Source of the DNA: an uncultured Chlorobiaceae bacterium
GTDB taxonomy: Bacteria; Bacteroidota; Chlorobiia; Chlorobiales; Chlorobiaceae
Direction: 5' to 3'
Length of the DNA stretch: 64,000 nt
NCBI GenBank assembly: GCA_903839405.1
Contig: CAIMCD010000014.1
Coordinates: 1 to 64,000, forward strand
The notes below the pieces were generated by a model. That model worked only from the letters and a program-made list of their open reading frames with translations, ran no database searches and was not told the DNA's origin. The position numbers were made by a program, and so were the translations under genes. Below are positions 36,982-49,386 of the stretch, one piece after another. Each line of letters begins with the position of its first letter. The stretch's first letter is position 1.

Positions 36982-38796
36982 TCAGCGGATAATAATTTCG
37001 CAAGGCATGAGGGCAAGCATATGGAGCTGGCCGGATGAGAGGAGCATCTCATAAAAAGCATCCAGGGAAGAGAACTCTTTCACCGGAATAATCTGATGCA
37101 GCAGCACTTGCCGCAGAGCAACCGTCAGCCGCTCCCTGAGCGTGGCACCTTCCCCACTCCAGAGGGTTTCCAGCCAACTTTTCTCGACCGGATAGAGGAG
37201 CAGGTGCGGTTTTTTGTTTTTATCCATTTTCGCCATCACCCCGGCGGCTTCAATGGCATCAAACAGCCCGCCCGTGCGATCCACCAGACCGGCCTTCAAG
37301 GCGCGGCTTCCGCTCCAGACCCTTCCGCCAGCAACCGAGTCAACTTCTGCCAACGGCATCTTCCTTGATGCCGCAACCTTTGCAATAAAGTCGCTATAGA
37401 TCTCGCCCGAAGCCGCAACAAACTTGTTGTACGCCTCACCCTCAAGCGGCTTGAAGGGAGTATCGGAATCGGCATAGCGCCCTCTTGTAACCACTTCACG
37501 CTTCAGGCCGATTTTATCCGCAAGCCCGCTGATATTGGGTTTAAGGGCATAGACACCAATGGAACCGGTAATGGTGAGCGGCTGGGCAAAAATTGTTTTT
37601 CCAGCCAGGGCGGCCATATAACCGCCGGAAGCCGCAACACCCGACATGGAGACCACGAGCGGTTTTTTGACGGCGGCCGAGTCGAGCATCTCCAGCATAT
37701 CGGCCGAAGCAAGGGCATCACCGCCAGGACTGTCAATACGGAGCACCAGCGCCTTGACCTTTTTATTCTCAAGAGCCGATTCCAGAGAGCGCTTCACCCG
37801 CTCAACGTCAATTCCCTCGCCCATGCCCATCGCCTGCTCGCCGGTCGTGCGCACAATCGGGCCGGAGAGGGTAACAAGGGCAATGCTCTCGTCACTCTCC
37901 GCTTTCCGGGGCCACTCAACTGCCGCACGATACAGGGAGGCCGAAACAAAGGCATCATTGTCGCTGGAGGGCTCCTTTCCAGTGATTTTCCTCGTCAGGG
38001 TGCGCTGCAACTCCCAGTATGAAGCGGTTCCGTCAACCAGACCAAGGCTTTTGGCCTTGCCAGCCGACATCAGGGCAACCTGGTTGATAATGGCTTCAAA
38101 CGAGTCGCGGCTGATGCCGCGCCGCCGGGAGGCGTAGCTGAGGTACTCGTCATAAACCTCATCAAGCAAAGTGTTGATCTCTTCAAGGTACTCCTTGCTC
38201 GCTCCGGTACGCACAAAGGGCTCGATACCGCTCTTGTAGCGCTTCCACTGCGCCGCCTGAAACTGCACGCCAACTTTGCCAAGCGGTGTGGTATAAAAAA
38301 GGGTTTCCGCCTTCAGGCCGTCAAGCAGAAGAAATCCCCCGCGTTCCAGAATAATGGAGTCGCACGCTGTAGCGAGCAGGTAGTCGCCATCCTCGGCCGA
38401 GCGCAAAAAGGCGGTCACCTTTTTCCCGCCCTTGCGCACTCGCTCAACTGCAGAGCGTATCTCACTGTTTTTTGCGGGAGTTGTGTGCACCCCTCCGATA
38501 TCAAGCACCACCTCCTTTACCCGGTTGTCCGAGGCCGCATGATCCAGCAGAAAAAGCAGCTCCTGCAAAGAGAGCGGCTCACGGGAGGGCATGAAGGGAA
38601 GCGAGTCGCTCTCTTTGCGAATCTCGTCAAGAGTTCCGCTGAGAGGGACGTTCAGCACAAAACGATCCGGAACCGCATGTGCTGCATGCAGATGCCAGAA
38701 GAGTCCGACAATGAGCAGAGCCGGAACAATCAGAGCTATGAGGCAGCCGGTGCGGAAACAGCCGCGCCTCTTTGTTGGCAATTCACTCGTTTTCAT
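36982..38796 (-). CDS. sppA: Signal peptide peptidase SppA, 67K type
   Basis: SppA digests leftover signal peptides in the inner membrane. This is the long form (604 residues), with one N-terminal transmembrane helix (about residues 18-36) and two tandem protease-fold domains. The catalytic dyad fits K188 in the first domain (RYKSGIEPF) and S390 in the second (SGVAASGGYM). RIDSPGGDALASADM is also typical. The start codon overlaps the end of the OppF-type gene by 14 nt, so the two are co-translated. Confidence 0.95.
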   Translation of the reverse strand: MKTSELPTKRRGCFRTGCLIALIVPALLIVGLFWHLHAAHAVPDRFVLNVPLSGTLDEIRKESDSLPFMPSREPLSLQELLFLLDHAASDNRVKEVVLDIGGVHTTPAKNSEIRSAVERVRKGGKKVTAFLRSAEDGDYLLATACDSIILERGGFLLLDGLKAETLFYTTPLGKVGVQFQAAQWKRYKSGIEPFVRTGASKEYLEEINTLLDEVYDEYLSYASRRRGISRDSFEAIINQVALMSAGKAKSLGLVDGTASYWELQRTLTRKITGKEPSSDNDAFVSASLYRAAVEWPRKAESDESIALVTLSGPIVRTTGEQAMGMGEGIDVERVKRSLESALENKKVKALVLRIDSPGGDALASADMLEMLDSAAVKKPLVVSMSGVAASGGYMAALAGKTIFAQPLTITGSIGVYALKPNISGLADKIGLKREVVTRGRYADSDTPFKPLEGEAYNKFVAASGEIYSDFIAKVAASRKMPLAEVDSVAGGRVWSGSRALKAGLVDRTGGLFDAIEAAGVMAKMDKNKKPHLLLYPVEKSWLETLWSGEGATLRERLTVALRQVLLHQIIPVKEFSSLDAFYEMLLSSGQLHMLALMPCEIIIR

Positions 38797-39772
38797 AGAG
38801 TAGACAGCTTACCTGATGGTTCTTGTTATGGGAAAGTGCTTTAAGCTGCGGCACCCTGGTGCCGCACTCCGGCGTCGCCACCGGGCAACGCGGATGAAAA
38901 GGGCATCCGGAAGGGATATTGAGCGGCCCCGGCAAGTCACCGTTGAGGAGTATCCGCTCCTGTTTTGCACCGGGTTCAGGATGGGGAATGGCCGAAAGCA
39001 GCGCTCTCGTATAGGGGTGTTTTGGATTGGCATAAAGTTCCGTGGATTCGGCAATCTCAACAATACTACCGAGATACATGACCGCCACCCGGTCAGAGAT
39101 ATACTCGACCACCGACAGGTCATGCGCAATGAAGAGATAGGTCAAGCCAAGATCCCGCTGGAGATCCTTGAGGAGATTGATGATCTGCGACTGGATGGAG
39201 ACATCAAGCGCGGAGACCGGCTCATCGCAAATAATGAATTTCGGGTTAACCGCCAAGGCACGGGCAATCCCGATCCTTTGGCGCTGTCCGCCGGAGAACT
39301 CATGCGGGTAGCGATTCCGATACTCACCGCTCAAACCAACCACCCTGAGCAGTTCATCTATCCGCTTGCGGGCCGCCTCCCCTTTGGCAATACCATGCAC
39401 CAGGAGCACCTCGGTAAGCATCTGACCAACCGTCAGGCGAGGGTTGAGCGAGCCGAAAGGATCCTGGAAAATCATCTGCATCTCTTTGCGCAGGGAGCGG
39501 AACTGACGATTGGTGACGGTCGTAATATCACGCCCTTCAAACTCTACCTTTCCACTTGCCTCCCCATCTCCCAAGCGAATCAAAGCGCGACCAAGGGTGG
39601 TTTTTCCGCATCCAGACTCTCCTACCAAACCAAGTGTCTCCCCCTGAAAGACCTCAAACGAGACCCCGTTCACCACCTTTATCGGAAAAGGCTTTCCCAG
39701 AATGCCGCTTGAGCGGCCATTAAAATGCACCCGCAAGTCGCTGACCGACACTAACCGCCTCACTTCCTTCAT
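38783..39772 (-). CDS. Oligopeptide-type ABC transporter ATP-binding protein (OppF-like)
   Basis: This is a 329-residue ATPase with Walker A GESGCGKT (residues 51-58), the signature HEFSGGQRQRIGIARAL and Walker B FIICDEPVSALDVS. The C-terminal extension ending with the Cys-rich GCPFHPRCPVATPECG is the oligo_HPY motif of peptide and nickel importers. It normally pairs with OppD and two permeases. In this window the binding protein and an OppB-type permease lie 15 kb away, so it may serve that system or another. sppA follows with an overlap. Confidence 0.93.
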   Translation of the reverse strand: MKEVRRLVSVSDLRVHFNGRSSGILGKPFPIKVVNGVSFEVFQGETLGLVGESGCGKTTLGRALIRLGDGEASGKVEFEGRDITTVTNRQFRSLRKEMQMIFQDPFGSLNPRLTVGQMLTEVLLVHGIAKGEAARKRIDELLRVVGLSGEYRNRYPHEFSGGQRQRIGIARALAVNPKFIICDEPVSALDVSIQSQIINLLKDLQRDLGLTYLFIAHDLSVVEYISDRVAVMYLGSIVEIAESTELYANPKHPYTRALLSAIPHPEPGAKQERILLNGDLPGPLNIPSGCPFHPRCPVATPECGTRVPQLKALSHNKNHQVSCLLYENE

Positions 39773-39877
39773 CTCTCTGTGGCTGAACGCTGTTTATCGT
39801 ATTTTTATTATTATAATAACGAAAAGCAATGTGAATCCACTACTCTCAAACCCTTTGTAGAAGCTTCTCTATAGCCC

Positions 39878-40612
39878 TTGCACACTGAATTGTTACATAC
39901 CGGAACCCTCTACGTCGTTGCCACCCCGCTCGGCAATCTCGAAGACATCACCCTCAGAGCCATAAAAACCCTGAAACAGGTTGAAGCAATCGCCTGTGAA
40001 GATACGCGCCGGGCATCAATTCTCCTGAAGCATCTCGATATTCACGGCAAAAAACTCATCAGTTACCACAACTATAACGAGCCAAGAGCGATAGGCCAAA
40101 TTATCGCCCTGCTTGAAGAGGGGGTCGATGTCGCCCTCACCACCGATGCTGGCACACCGATTATCAGCGATCCCGGCTATGCGATGCTGCACGCACTCCA
40201 TGAGCGCCAAATTCCGGTTATCCCGATTCCGGGCCCAAGCGCTGTAACCGCTGCTCTGTCGGCATGTCCGCTGCCGGTCAACAACTTTTTTTTCGCCGGT
40301 TTCCTGCCGCATAAAAAAGGGCGTAAAAGCCGGCTGGAACAGCTCGCCCAACTCCAGGTCTCTCTGGTCTTCTATGAGTCCCCGTTCCGCATCATGAAGC
40401 TGCTTGACGAACTTGAGGCTGTACTGCCGGATGCAACGCTCTTCATTGGGCGTGAAATGACTAAAATACATGAGGAGTATCGCACCGGAACCATTGAGGA
40501 GATGCGCCAACTGCTCGCCAACGGGAAAACGCGAGGGGAGTTTGTTGTAGTGGTTCATCCGGCAGGGAAAAAAACCTTAAAATCCGTTGAGGAAGATGCA
40601 AGTCATTACTGA
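39878..40612 (+). CDS. rsmI: 16S rRNA (cytidine1402-2'-O)-methyltransferase
   Basis: RsmI methylates the 2'-O of C1402 in the decoding centre of 16S rRNA. The 244-residue protein has the tetrapyrrole-methylase fold: [45 protein letters not shown] and [14 protein letters not shown]. No ATG or GTG is available near the N-terminus. An in-frame stop lies at 39872-39874, so translation must start at the TTG at 39878 or at the TTG at 39890. Its 3' end overlaps panC by 17 nt. Confidence 0.95.
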   Translation: MHTELLHTGTLYVVATPLGNLEDITLRAIKTLKQVEAIACEDTRRASILLKHLDIHGKKLISYHNYNEPRAIGQIIALLEEGVDVALTTDAGTPIISDPGYAMLHALHERQIPVIPIPGPSAVTAALSACPLPVNNFFFAGFLPHKKGRKSRLEQLAQLQVSLVFYESPFRIMKLLDELEAVLPDATLFIGREMTKIHEEYRTGTIEEMRQLLANGKTRGEFVVVVHPAGKKTLKSVEEDASHY

Positions 40613-41447
40613 ACCCCGCGAAATGCAGGCCATAGCTGAAAAGTTGCGCCTCAACCGCCAGCTTCTTGGTGTTGTCATGACCATGGGTGCACTGCATGAA
40701 GGCCACCTGAGCCTGGTCAAACTGGCCCAAAAGACCGCCGGCATTGTTATTATGACCATTTTTGTTAACCCGCGCCAGTTCGCTCCGAATGAAGACCTCG
40801 ACCGCTACCCGAGACCATTTGAGCAGGATGTCGCCCTGGCACGGGCCGCCGGAGTTGATTACCTCTTTGCGCCTGAAGCAGGAAGCATCTACCCCGAAAA
40901 CTTTCAGACCACCCTCCAGTGCGGCGCTCTCGCTGAACGGTTCGACGGAGAGCACCGGCCGGGCCACTTCAACGGGGTTGCAACCGTGGTGACGAAGTTG
41001 CTGAATATTACCAAACCGCATCTGGCTGTTTTCGGCCAGAAAGATGCACAGCAGCTCGCCATTATCCGGCGCATGGTTGAAGATCTCAATATGGAGGTCA
41101 CCATTCTTGAGGCACCAATTGTGCGTGAGGAGAGCGGCCTGGCCGTAAGCTCAAGAAATATTTACCTCTCAAGCGAGGAGCACAACTCCGCCACCGTTTT
41201 GTACCGCAGTATCTGCCATGCTGAAAAGCGAATTAGCGAGGGGGAGAACAACCTTCAGGCAATAGCGGAAGAGATTGCAGAGATGATTCAATTAACACCC
41301 GGATGCCGCACCGAGTATGCCTGTTTCGTGGATGAAAAAACCTTTGAGCGCGAAGTAACGGCTGAAAAGGGAAAGGAGTACCGTCTGCTGCTGGCAGTTT
41401 ATGCCGGAAATGTACGTCTTATTGATAACGCAAAGTTCCTGACATGA
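40596..41447 (+). CDS. panC: Pantothenate synthetase
   Basis: PanC joins pantoate and beta-alanine using ATP to form pantothenate, a precursor of coenzyme A. The 283-residue protein has the nucleotide-binding [48 protein letters not shown] and the [12 protein letters not shown] signature. The ATG at 40596 has GAGG a few bases upstream, inside the rsmI reading frame, which it overlaps by 17 nt, so translational coupling is likely. The pairing of rsmI with panC is not a functional pathway. Confidence 0.97.
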   Translation: MQVITEPREMQAIAEKLRLNRQLLGVVMTMGALHEGHLSLVKLAQKTAGIVIMTIFVNPRQFAPNEDLDRYPRPFEQDVALARAAGVDYLFAPEAGSIYPENFQTTLQCGALAERFDGEHRPGHFNGVATVVTKLLNITKPHLAVFGQKDAQQLAIIRRMVEDLNMEVTILEAPIVREESGLAVSSRNIYLSSEEHNSATVLYRSICHAEKRISEGENNLQAIAEEIAEMIQLTPGCRTEYACFVDEKTFEREVTAEKGKEYRLLLAVYAGNVRLIDNAKFLT

Positions 41448-41490
41448 TGAGCGCTCAGGAGATCAAATTTACCGGAAAACACTTTTTTGT

Positions 41491-41513
41491 GTTATATTTC
41501 GGAACGCGTTCCG
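41491..41513 (+). promoter_or_regulatory. Promoter-like 12-mer fused to a 14-bp palindrome before pnp
   Basis: GTTATATTTCGG at 41491-41502, identical to the element before rpmB, runs into the perfect palindrome CGGAACGCGTTCCG at 41500-41513. The start codon of pnp is 118 nt further. The palindrome could be an operator or the 5' end of the transcript. I infer a promoter-operator; no start site is known. Confidence 0.4.
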
Positions 41514-41630
41514 TTTTCAAATTTCGGTACTACTCCGGAGCTCTGCAGTGGACATAGGGCGGATAAGAAAGGGTGTACAATGAATATAAACCGGGCTCCA
41601 TTTTAATATCACTACTATCAAACGATTTCC

Positions 41631-43835
41631 ATGATTATCAACAAAGAAATTGATCTTGGCCAGGGGAAGATTCTTTCGATCGAAACCGGTAAAATGGCAA
41701 AACAGGCCGACGGTGCCGCCGTGGTCCGCCTTGGCGACACGATGGTGCTCGCAACGGTTGTATCAAGCAAAACACCTCCTTCACCAACCCAGGACTTCTT
41801 TCCGCTCCAGGTTGAATACCGCGAAAAATATTCCGCTGCAGGCAAGTTCCCCGGAGGCTTTTTCAAACGTGAGAGCCGCCCTTCCGAAAAAGAGATTCTT
41901 TCAGCAAGATTGATCGACCGTGCGCTGCGCCCGCTCTTTCCTGACGGCTACCTCTATGAGACCCAGATCATTATCTCGGTTATCTCATCCGACCAGATCA
42001 ATGACGGTGACGTGCTCGGCGGCCTTGCTGCTTCCGCCGCCATCATGGTCTCCGACATCCCTTTCCGCAACCCGATGTCCGAAGTCCGCGTTGGCCGGGT
42101 GAATGGCCAGTACCTTATCAATCCCGACATCAACGAACTGACCGGCAGCGACATTGATATCTGTATCGGCGGCACGCTCGACACCATCTGTATGCTTGAG
42201 GGTGAGATGAAGGAAATTTCTGAAGCCGACATGCTTGAAGCCATCAAGTTCGGTCACGATGCCATCCGCAAACTCTGTACCCTCCAGAACGAGATCGCCG
42301 CAGAAGTAGCCAAACCAACCCGTCAGTTTACCCCAAAAGCCATTCCGGCCGAGCTCACGACTGCAGTTCGTGCACTGTGCGAAACCCGCCTTCGCGAACT
42401 TGCCTATACCCCGCTCTCGAAAGAAGAGCGTGCCGATCAGACCGCCGCAATCTACCGCGACACCGTTGAGTCAACCATTGCACAGTTCAAGGCGGCCTTC
42501 AGCAGTGAGGAGATTTCGGCTGATCCCGCAAAGGCACTCTGTGTGAACCAGCATATCATTAACGAAGAGATCCACTCAATCGAAAAGAAGGTCATGCGCC
42601 ACATGATTCTTGACGACAAAAAACGCCTTGATGGAAGGGCTCTCGACCAGATCCGCCCGATCAGCATCGAGCTCGGCATTATCCCCAGAGCGCACGGCTC
42701 GGCCCTCTTCACCCGTGGAGAGACCCAGGCACTGGTTACCGTCACCCTCGGCACCAAAAAAGATGCCCAGTCGGTCGATACCCTGACCAGCAATGCCGAT
42801 AAGCGCTTCATGCTCCATTACAACTTCCCGCCCTTTTCGGTCGGCGAAACCGGAAGACTCGGAGGCACCAGCCGCCGCGAAATCGGTCACGGCAATCTTG
42901 CCGAGCGCGCCATTAAAATGGTGGCCCCTTCCGAGCAGGAGTTCCCGTATACCGTCCGTATTGTTTCCGACATCCTTGAATCAAACGGATCCTCTTCAAT
43001 GGCCTCGGTCTGCGGCGGCACACTTGCCCTGATGGACGGCGGTGTTCCGCTTAAAAAACCGGTATCCGGCATCGCCATGGGACTCATCAAGGAGGGAGAT
43101 GCATACGCGGTTCTTTCCGATATTCTCGGCAATGAGGATCATCTGGGAGATATGGATTTCAAGGTATCGGGCACGAGTGAAGGTATCACCGCCTGCCAGA
43201 TGGACATCAAGATCGACGGTCTTGACTACCACATTCTTGAAACTGCGCTTGAGCAGGCCCGCACCGGACGGCTCTATATCCTCGACAAGATGGAGGCAGC
43301 CATCCCCTCTTCACGCGAGGAGCTGGCACGCTTTGCACCAAGACTCACCACCATCCAGATTCCGGTTGAGGCTATCGGCATGATTATCGGCAAGGGCGGA
43401 GAGACCATCCGCAGCATTACCGAAGAGACCGGTGCAGAGATCAATATTGAGGATGACGGCACCGTGACCATTGCCTGCTCGAACAATGAAGGCACACAGG
43501 CCGCGCTGAACACCATCAAAACCCTTATTGCCAAACCTGAAGTCGGCACCGTCTACTTTGGCAAGGTGCGCGACATCCGTGATGAACTTGGCGCTTTTGT
43601 GGAGTTTCTTCCCAAAACCGACGGCCTGGTGCACATTTCCGAAATCTCGACGGCACGAGTATCCAAAGTGAGCGACCACCTGAAAATCGGTGACCGCGTC
43701 AAAGTCAAGCTGGTCGATGTCCGCAAGGATCCCCGTACCGGCAAAACCCGCTTTGCTCTCTCCATCAAGGCCGTGGAAATTGACGCTGAAGCTGAAGCCG
43801 CTGCTCCAAAAGAGCCCGGCACCGAAAACAACTAA
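41631..43835 (+). CDS. pnp: Polyribonucleotide nucleotidyltransferase (PNPase)
   Basis: PNPase is a trimeric phosphorolytic 3'-5' exoribonuclease of RNA turnover. The 734-residue protein has two RNase PH domains joined by a helical linker ([32 protein letters not shown]), then a KH domain ([14 protein letters not shown]) and an S1 domain ([27 protein letters not shown]). All domains are intact. It is monocistronic: the leader carries a promoter-like element and a strong terminator follows. rpsO, its usual neighbour in many bacteria, is absent here. The 5' leader of 117 nt after the palindrome could be the site of autoregulation known in other species. Confidence 0.97.
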   Translation: MIINKEIDLGQGKILSIETGKMAKQADGAAVVRLGDTMVLATVVSSKTPPSPTQDFFPLQVEYREKYSAAGKFPGGFFKRESRPSEKEILSARLIDRALRPLFPDGYLYETQIIISVISSDQINDGDVLGGLAASAAIMVSDIPFRNPMSEVRVGRVNGQYLINPDINELTGSDIDICIGGTLDTICMLEGEMKEISEADMLEAIKFGHDAIRKLCTLQNEIAAEVAKPTRQFTPKAIPAELTTAVRALCETRLRELAYTPLSKEERADQTAAIYRDTVESTIAQFKAAFSSEEISADPAKALCVNQHIINEEIHSIEKKVMRHMILDDKKRLDGRALDQIRPISIELGIIPRAHGSALFTRGETQALVTVTLGTKKDAQSVDTLTSNADKRFMLHYNFPPFSVGETGRLGGTSRREIGHGNLAERAIKMVAPSEQEFPYTVRIVSDILESNGSSSMASVCGGTLALMDGGVPLKKPVSGIAMGLIKEGDAYAVLSDILGNEDHLGDMDFKVSGTSEGITACQMDIKIDGLDYHILETALEQARTGRLYILDKMEAAIPSSREELARFAPRLTTIQIPVEAIGMIIGKGGETIRSITEETGAEINIEDDGTVTIACSNNEGTQAALNTIKTLIAKPEVGTVYFGKVRDIRDELGAFVEFLPKTDGLVHISEISTARVSKVSDHLKIGDRVKVKLVDVRKDPRTGKTRFALSIKAVEIDAEAEAAAPKEPGTENN

Positions 43836-43851
43836 GCGGAACAATCGTACT

Positions 43852-43888
43852 AAAAAGCAGTGCAGCTCACCCTGCACTGCTTTTTTTT
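43852..43888 (+). terminator. Intrinsic terminator of pnp
   Basis: AGCAGTGCAG (43856-43865) pairs with CTGCACTGCT (43872-43881) around a 6-nt loop; flanking A and T runs extend the stem and give a run of eight T. Confidence 0.9.
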
Positions 43889-43982
43889 ATCCCTTCCGCA
43901 TAACCGGTTACAGGCAAACCTGGCCGTAACGGGAACAAACTGTAACCAAGAACCGTGATTCAACGTAATTCATTCAAAAACC

Positions 43983-46412
43983 ATGAAGTACGAATTTTCA
44001 GATATAGAAAGAAAGTGGCAGACCTACTGGCAGGAGCAGCAAACCTTTGCGACTGAGAGCAGCTCCGATAAACCCAAATACTATGTGCTCGACATGTTCC
44101 CCTACCCGAGCGGCAGCGGGCTCCATGTTGGCCATCTTGAAGGATATACCGCCTCGGACATCATCGCCCGCTACAAACGCAGTTGCGGCTTCAATGTGCT
44201 CCACCCGATGGGGTGGGACGCGTTTGGGCTTCCGGCCGAACAGTTTGCCATTAAAACCGGCACCCATCCAAAAGAGACCACCGAGCAGAATATTAAAAGC
44301 TTCAAGGAGACCCTCCAGCGGATGGGCTTCTCCTACGACTGGTCACGCGAGATCAACACCACCGATCCCCGCTATTTCAAATGGACACAGTGGATCTTTC
44401 TGCAGCTCTATGACCGTGGGCTGGCCTATATGTCGGAGGTTGATGTCAACTGGTGCGAGGAGCTTAAAACCGTGCTCGCCAATGAAGAGGTTGAGGAGAA
44501 AATTGCCGACGGCTACACGGTTGTGCGCCGACCACTGCGCCAATGGGTGCTGAAAATTACCGCCTATGCCGAACGCCTGCTTGCTGACCTCGACGAACTG
44601 GATTGGCCGGAAAATGTCAAACAGATGCAGCGCAACTGGATAGGACGCTCGGTTGGTATGGAGATTGATTTCGAGCTTCGCTGCCACAACCGCCGGCTCA
44701 AGGTCTATACCACCCGCCCCGACACCCTTTTCGGCGCGACCTACCTTGTTATTTCACCCGAGCATGAGCTTGCCGAAAAACTTGCGACTGCACAACAACT
44801 TGTTGAGGTAAAAAACTATATCCGTCAGGCAAAGCTGAAAACCGAGCTTGAGCGGACTGGTCTGCAAAAAGAGAAAACCGGCGTCTTCACCGGCTCCTAC
44901 GCCATCAACCCGGCAACCGGAGAGCCGCTTCCGGTATGGATCTCCGACTTTGTGCTGACCAGCTACGGCACCGGAGCAATCATGTCGGTACCGGCCCATG
45001 ACCAGAGGGACTGGGAGTTTGCCCGGCAGTACAACCTGCCCATCATTGAGGTGATCAAAAGCCCGCATGATGTTCAGGAAAAAGTATTTGAAGGCAAGGA
45101 TAGCTGCTGTGTCAACTCCTCGAACCCGGAAATATCGCTCAACCAGCTTCCCTTCAGTGAAGCCTTTGAGCGGATGGCCTCATGGCTTGAGAGCAAAAAG
45201 ATTGGCGAGCGCAAGGTAAACTACAAGCTCCGCGACTGGATTTTCAGCCGTCAGCGCTACTGGGGAGAGCCGATCCCGATCAAGCACTACCTGGACGGTA
45301 CCATACGCACGGAAACCACTCTTCCCCTCATGCTGCCTGAAGTTGAGGCCTACCACCCCTCCTCAACCGGTGAATCACCTCTCGCCAACATCCCGCACTG
45401 GCTCTACGGCGAGGATGAAGATGGCCCGTTCCGGCGAGAGACCAACACCATGCCGCAGTGGGCCGGAAGCTGCTGGTACTACCTGCGCTTCATTGATCCA
45501 ACAAACCAGGAGCGACTCATCGACCCGGAAAAAGAGCGCTACTGGATGAATATCGACCTCTACATCGGCGGAGCCGAACACGCCGTGCTCCACCTGCTCT
45601 ATGCCCGCTTCTGGCACAAGGTGCTCTACGACATTGGGGTTGTCACGACCAAAGAGCCCTTCCAGAAGCTCTTCAACCAGGGGATGATTCTTGGTGAAGA
45701 CAATGAGAAGATGTCGAAATCGCGCGGCAATGTGATTCCGGCCGACCAGGTCATGGAGCGCTACGGCGCCGATGCGGTACGCCTCTATGAGATGTTTCTC
45801 GGCCCCCTTGAACAGGTCAAGCCGTGGAACACCAACGGCATTGAGGGCATCAGCCGCTTTTTGACCAAAGTCTGGAGAGTGGTCTACCCAGGTAGTGACC
45901 GCGATGAACTAACCCCGGCGGTAGCGCTGAGCGGCGAGCCGATGCCGGAAGAGCTAGAGCGGCGAATGCATAAAACCATTAAAAAGGTCAGTCAAGACAC
46001 CCAAAATCTCAAGTTCAATACGGCCATTTCGGAGATGATGGTTTTTGTCAACGAACTGCACAAAGCCGGATGCCGGAACCGTGAGGCGGTTGAAACCCTG
46101 CTGCTCCTGCTTGCCGCCTACGCCCCGCACCTGACGGAGGAGCTTTGGGAGGCTATCGGACACGGCCATTCAATCACGAAAGAGCCCTTCCCCTCATTTG
46201 ACCCAAAACTTGTCGAAGACCCGGTTCTGACCATTACCGTCCAGGTTAACGGAAAGCTGAGAGGTACCTTTTCTGCCCCGGCCGGAAGCCCTAAAGAGGC
46301 ATTGCTTGAAGAGGCCAGAAAGGTCGAGTCGGTCATAAAATTTCTTGAAGGCAAAACAATCATGCGCGAAATCGTTGTTGCCGACAAACTCGTTAACTTT
46401 GCGGTTAAATAA
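43983..46412 (+). CDS. leuS: Leucyl-tRNA synthetase
   Basis: LeuRS charges tRNA-Leu. The 809-residue class I enzyme has the HIGH-type motif HVGH at 48-51 (SGLHVGHLEGYTASD), an editing domain (VYTTRPDTLFGATYLV; SYGTGAIMSVPAHDQRDW) and KMSKS at 576-580. A Trp-rich block (NTMPQWAGSCWYYLRF) before it is typical. The C-terminal anticodon-binding domain ends normally. The gene is preceded by the pnp terminator and has no clear promoter hexamers in its short leader. Confidence 0.98.
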   Translation: MKYEFSDIERKWQTYWQEQQTFATESSSDKPKYYVLDMFPYPSGSGLHVGHLEGYTASDIIARYKRSCGFNVLHPMGWDAFGLPAEQFAIKTGTHPKETTEQNIKSFKETLQRMGFSYDWSREINTTDPRYFKWTQWIFLQLYDRGLAYMSEVDVNWCEELKTVLANEEVEEKIADGYTVVRRPLRQWVLKITAYAERLLADLDELDWPENVKQMQRNWIGRSVGMEIDFELRCHNRRLKVYTTRPDTLFGATYLVISPEHELAEKLATAQQLVEVKNYIRQAKLKTELERTGLQKEKTGVFTGSYAINPATGEPLPVWISDFVLTSYGTGAIMSVPAHDQRDWEFARQYNLPIIEVIKSPHDVQEKVFEGKDSCCVNSSNPEISLNQLPFSEAFERMASWLESKKIGERKVNYKLRDWIFSRQRYWGEPIPIKHYLDGTIRTETTLPLMLPEVEAYHPSSTGESPLANIPHWLYGEDEDGPFRRETNTMPQWAGSCWYYLRFIDPTNQERLIDPEKERYWMNIDLYIGGAEHAVLHLLYARFWHKVLYDIGVVTTKEPFQKLFNQGMILGEDNEKMSKSRGNVIPADQVMERYGADAVRLYEMFLGPLEQVKPWNTNGIEGISRFLTKVWRVVYPGSDRDELTPAVALSGEPMPEELERRMHKTIKKVSQDTQNLKFNTAISEMMVFVNELHKAGCRNREAVETLLLLLAAYAPHLTEELWEAIGHGHSITKEPFPSFDPKLVEDPVLTITVQVNGKLRGTFSAPAGSPKEALLEEARKVESVIKFLEGKTIMREIVVADKLVNFAVK

Positions 46413-46448
46413 CCGTAAATAAAATCACAAAGGAGTGCATAACAATTA

Positions 46449-46476
46449 TTGACAAGATGATTTTTTTTCGTAAAAT
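46449..46476 (+). promoter_or_regulatory. Candidate sigma70-type promoter for acs
   Basis: A consensus -35 TTGACA (46449-46454) and a -10-like TAAAAT (46471-46476) are separated by 16 nt, 139 nt upstream of the acs start. This is the best consensus promoter I found in the window. Confidence 0.5.
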
Positions 46477-46615
46477 TAAGGCTTAAGTTTTAGTCAAGAC
46501 TTGGCATTATCCGGCTTTGCCCTAAGCCTCTGCTTCAACTGATTTTTTTGTCGACATTCACAAACACCTGTGAAGAGGGTATTTCCTTTTTTCAACACAT
46601 TAACCATGGGTATCA

Positions 46616-48607
<1,992 letters not shown>

Positions 48608-48643
48608 TCCGCTCTGCTGAAAGCTCAGCAGTAACAGATCAGA

Positions 48644-48683
48644 ACAAACGAAAAGCGCAGTCCAATCTGCGCTTTTCGTTTGT
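48644..48683. terminator. Bidirectional terminator between acs and tspO
   Basis: A 17-bp perfect stem (48644-48660 with 48667-48683; core AAAAGCGCAG/CTGCGCTTTT) closes a 6-nt loop. It is symmetric, so it serves both convergent genes. Confidence 0.88.
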
Positions 48684-48724
48684 ATATCGTTTCTCACCAG
48701 CCATGACAGCGGCAGCAAAGAGCA

Positions 48725-49207
48725 TCAGTTAAGATGCCAAATCGTAAAATTGAGCCAGGAGGCAAAACTCACCCACAAGAGATAGGGAATCAGCAAATTC
48801 CCCGCTACGGTTGAAATCTCGCGGAACTTCACGATCGTGGCCACAATCGCCAGCCAGAGGAGCAGAATAACCACCAAAGCCCAAGCGGGAGAGTGGAGGC
48901 CAAAAAATGTAGCCGACCAGCCAAGATTGAGCACAAGCTGCAGACCAAAAAGAGCAAGGGCTCCACGAATCTTCAGTTTTGCATACCCTCGATCGACAAC
49001 AAGATAGAGCGCACTGCCCATGAGCAGAAAGAGCACGGTCCAAGCCGGAGGAAAGAGCCAGTCAGGAGGGTTCCATGAAGGCTTCGCGAGCACCCTGTAG
49101 TACCACTCCGAACCAGGTTGAGGCGTAAAGAGGCTGCCGGCAAAGGCAAACAGAAAACAGAGGCCTATACAGAGCAGGAGCTTTTGAATATTGAGCTTCA
49201 TTATCAT
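48725..49207 (-). CDS. tspO: TspO/MBR family tryptophan-rich sensory protein
   Basis: This 160-residue membrane protein has five hydrophobic helices and the family pattern of conserved aromatics: YYRVLAKPSWNPPDWLFPPAWTV lies in the first loop and second helix, then QLVLNLGWSATFFGL and PYLLWVSFASWLNFTIW. TspO proteins bind tetrapyrroles and in purple bacteria tune pigment gene expression to oxygen. Its role in a strict anaerobe with large pigment fluxes is open. It is divergent from the inositol monophosphatase gene. A start at the second Met (49201) is equally possible. Confidence 0.93.
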   Translation of the reverse strand: MIMKLNIQKLLLCIGLCFLFAFAGSLFTPQPGSEWYYRVLAKPSWNPPDWLFPPAWTVLFLLMGSALYLVVDRGYAKLKIRGALALFGLQLVLNLGWSATFFGLHSPAWALVVILLLWLAIVATIVKFREISTVAGNLLIPYLLWVSFASWLNFTIWHLN

Positions 49208-49386
49208 TGATATTGAAATTATTGAATTACTTAAGCTTACAAATAATCAACAGATCGTTCATTCCGAAAATTCCCTTTTTTTAGGGAATATAGGACTCAA
49301 AACCCTGAGGCCAGAAAATTTCCCTGAAATGTTATATTGAGAGCCAATTATCATAGAATGAAAAGGTTTTAAGATTCTGTAAAGCA

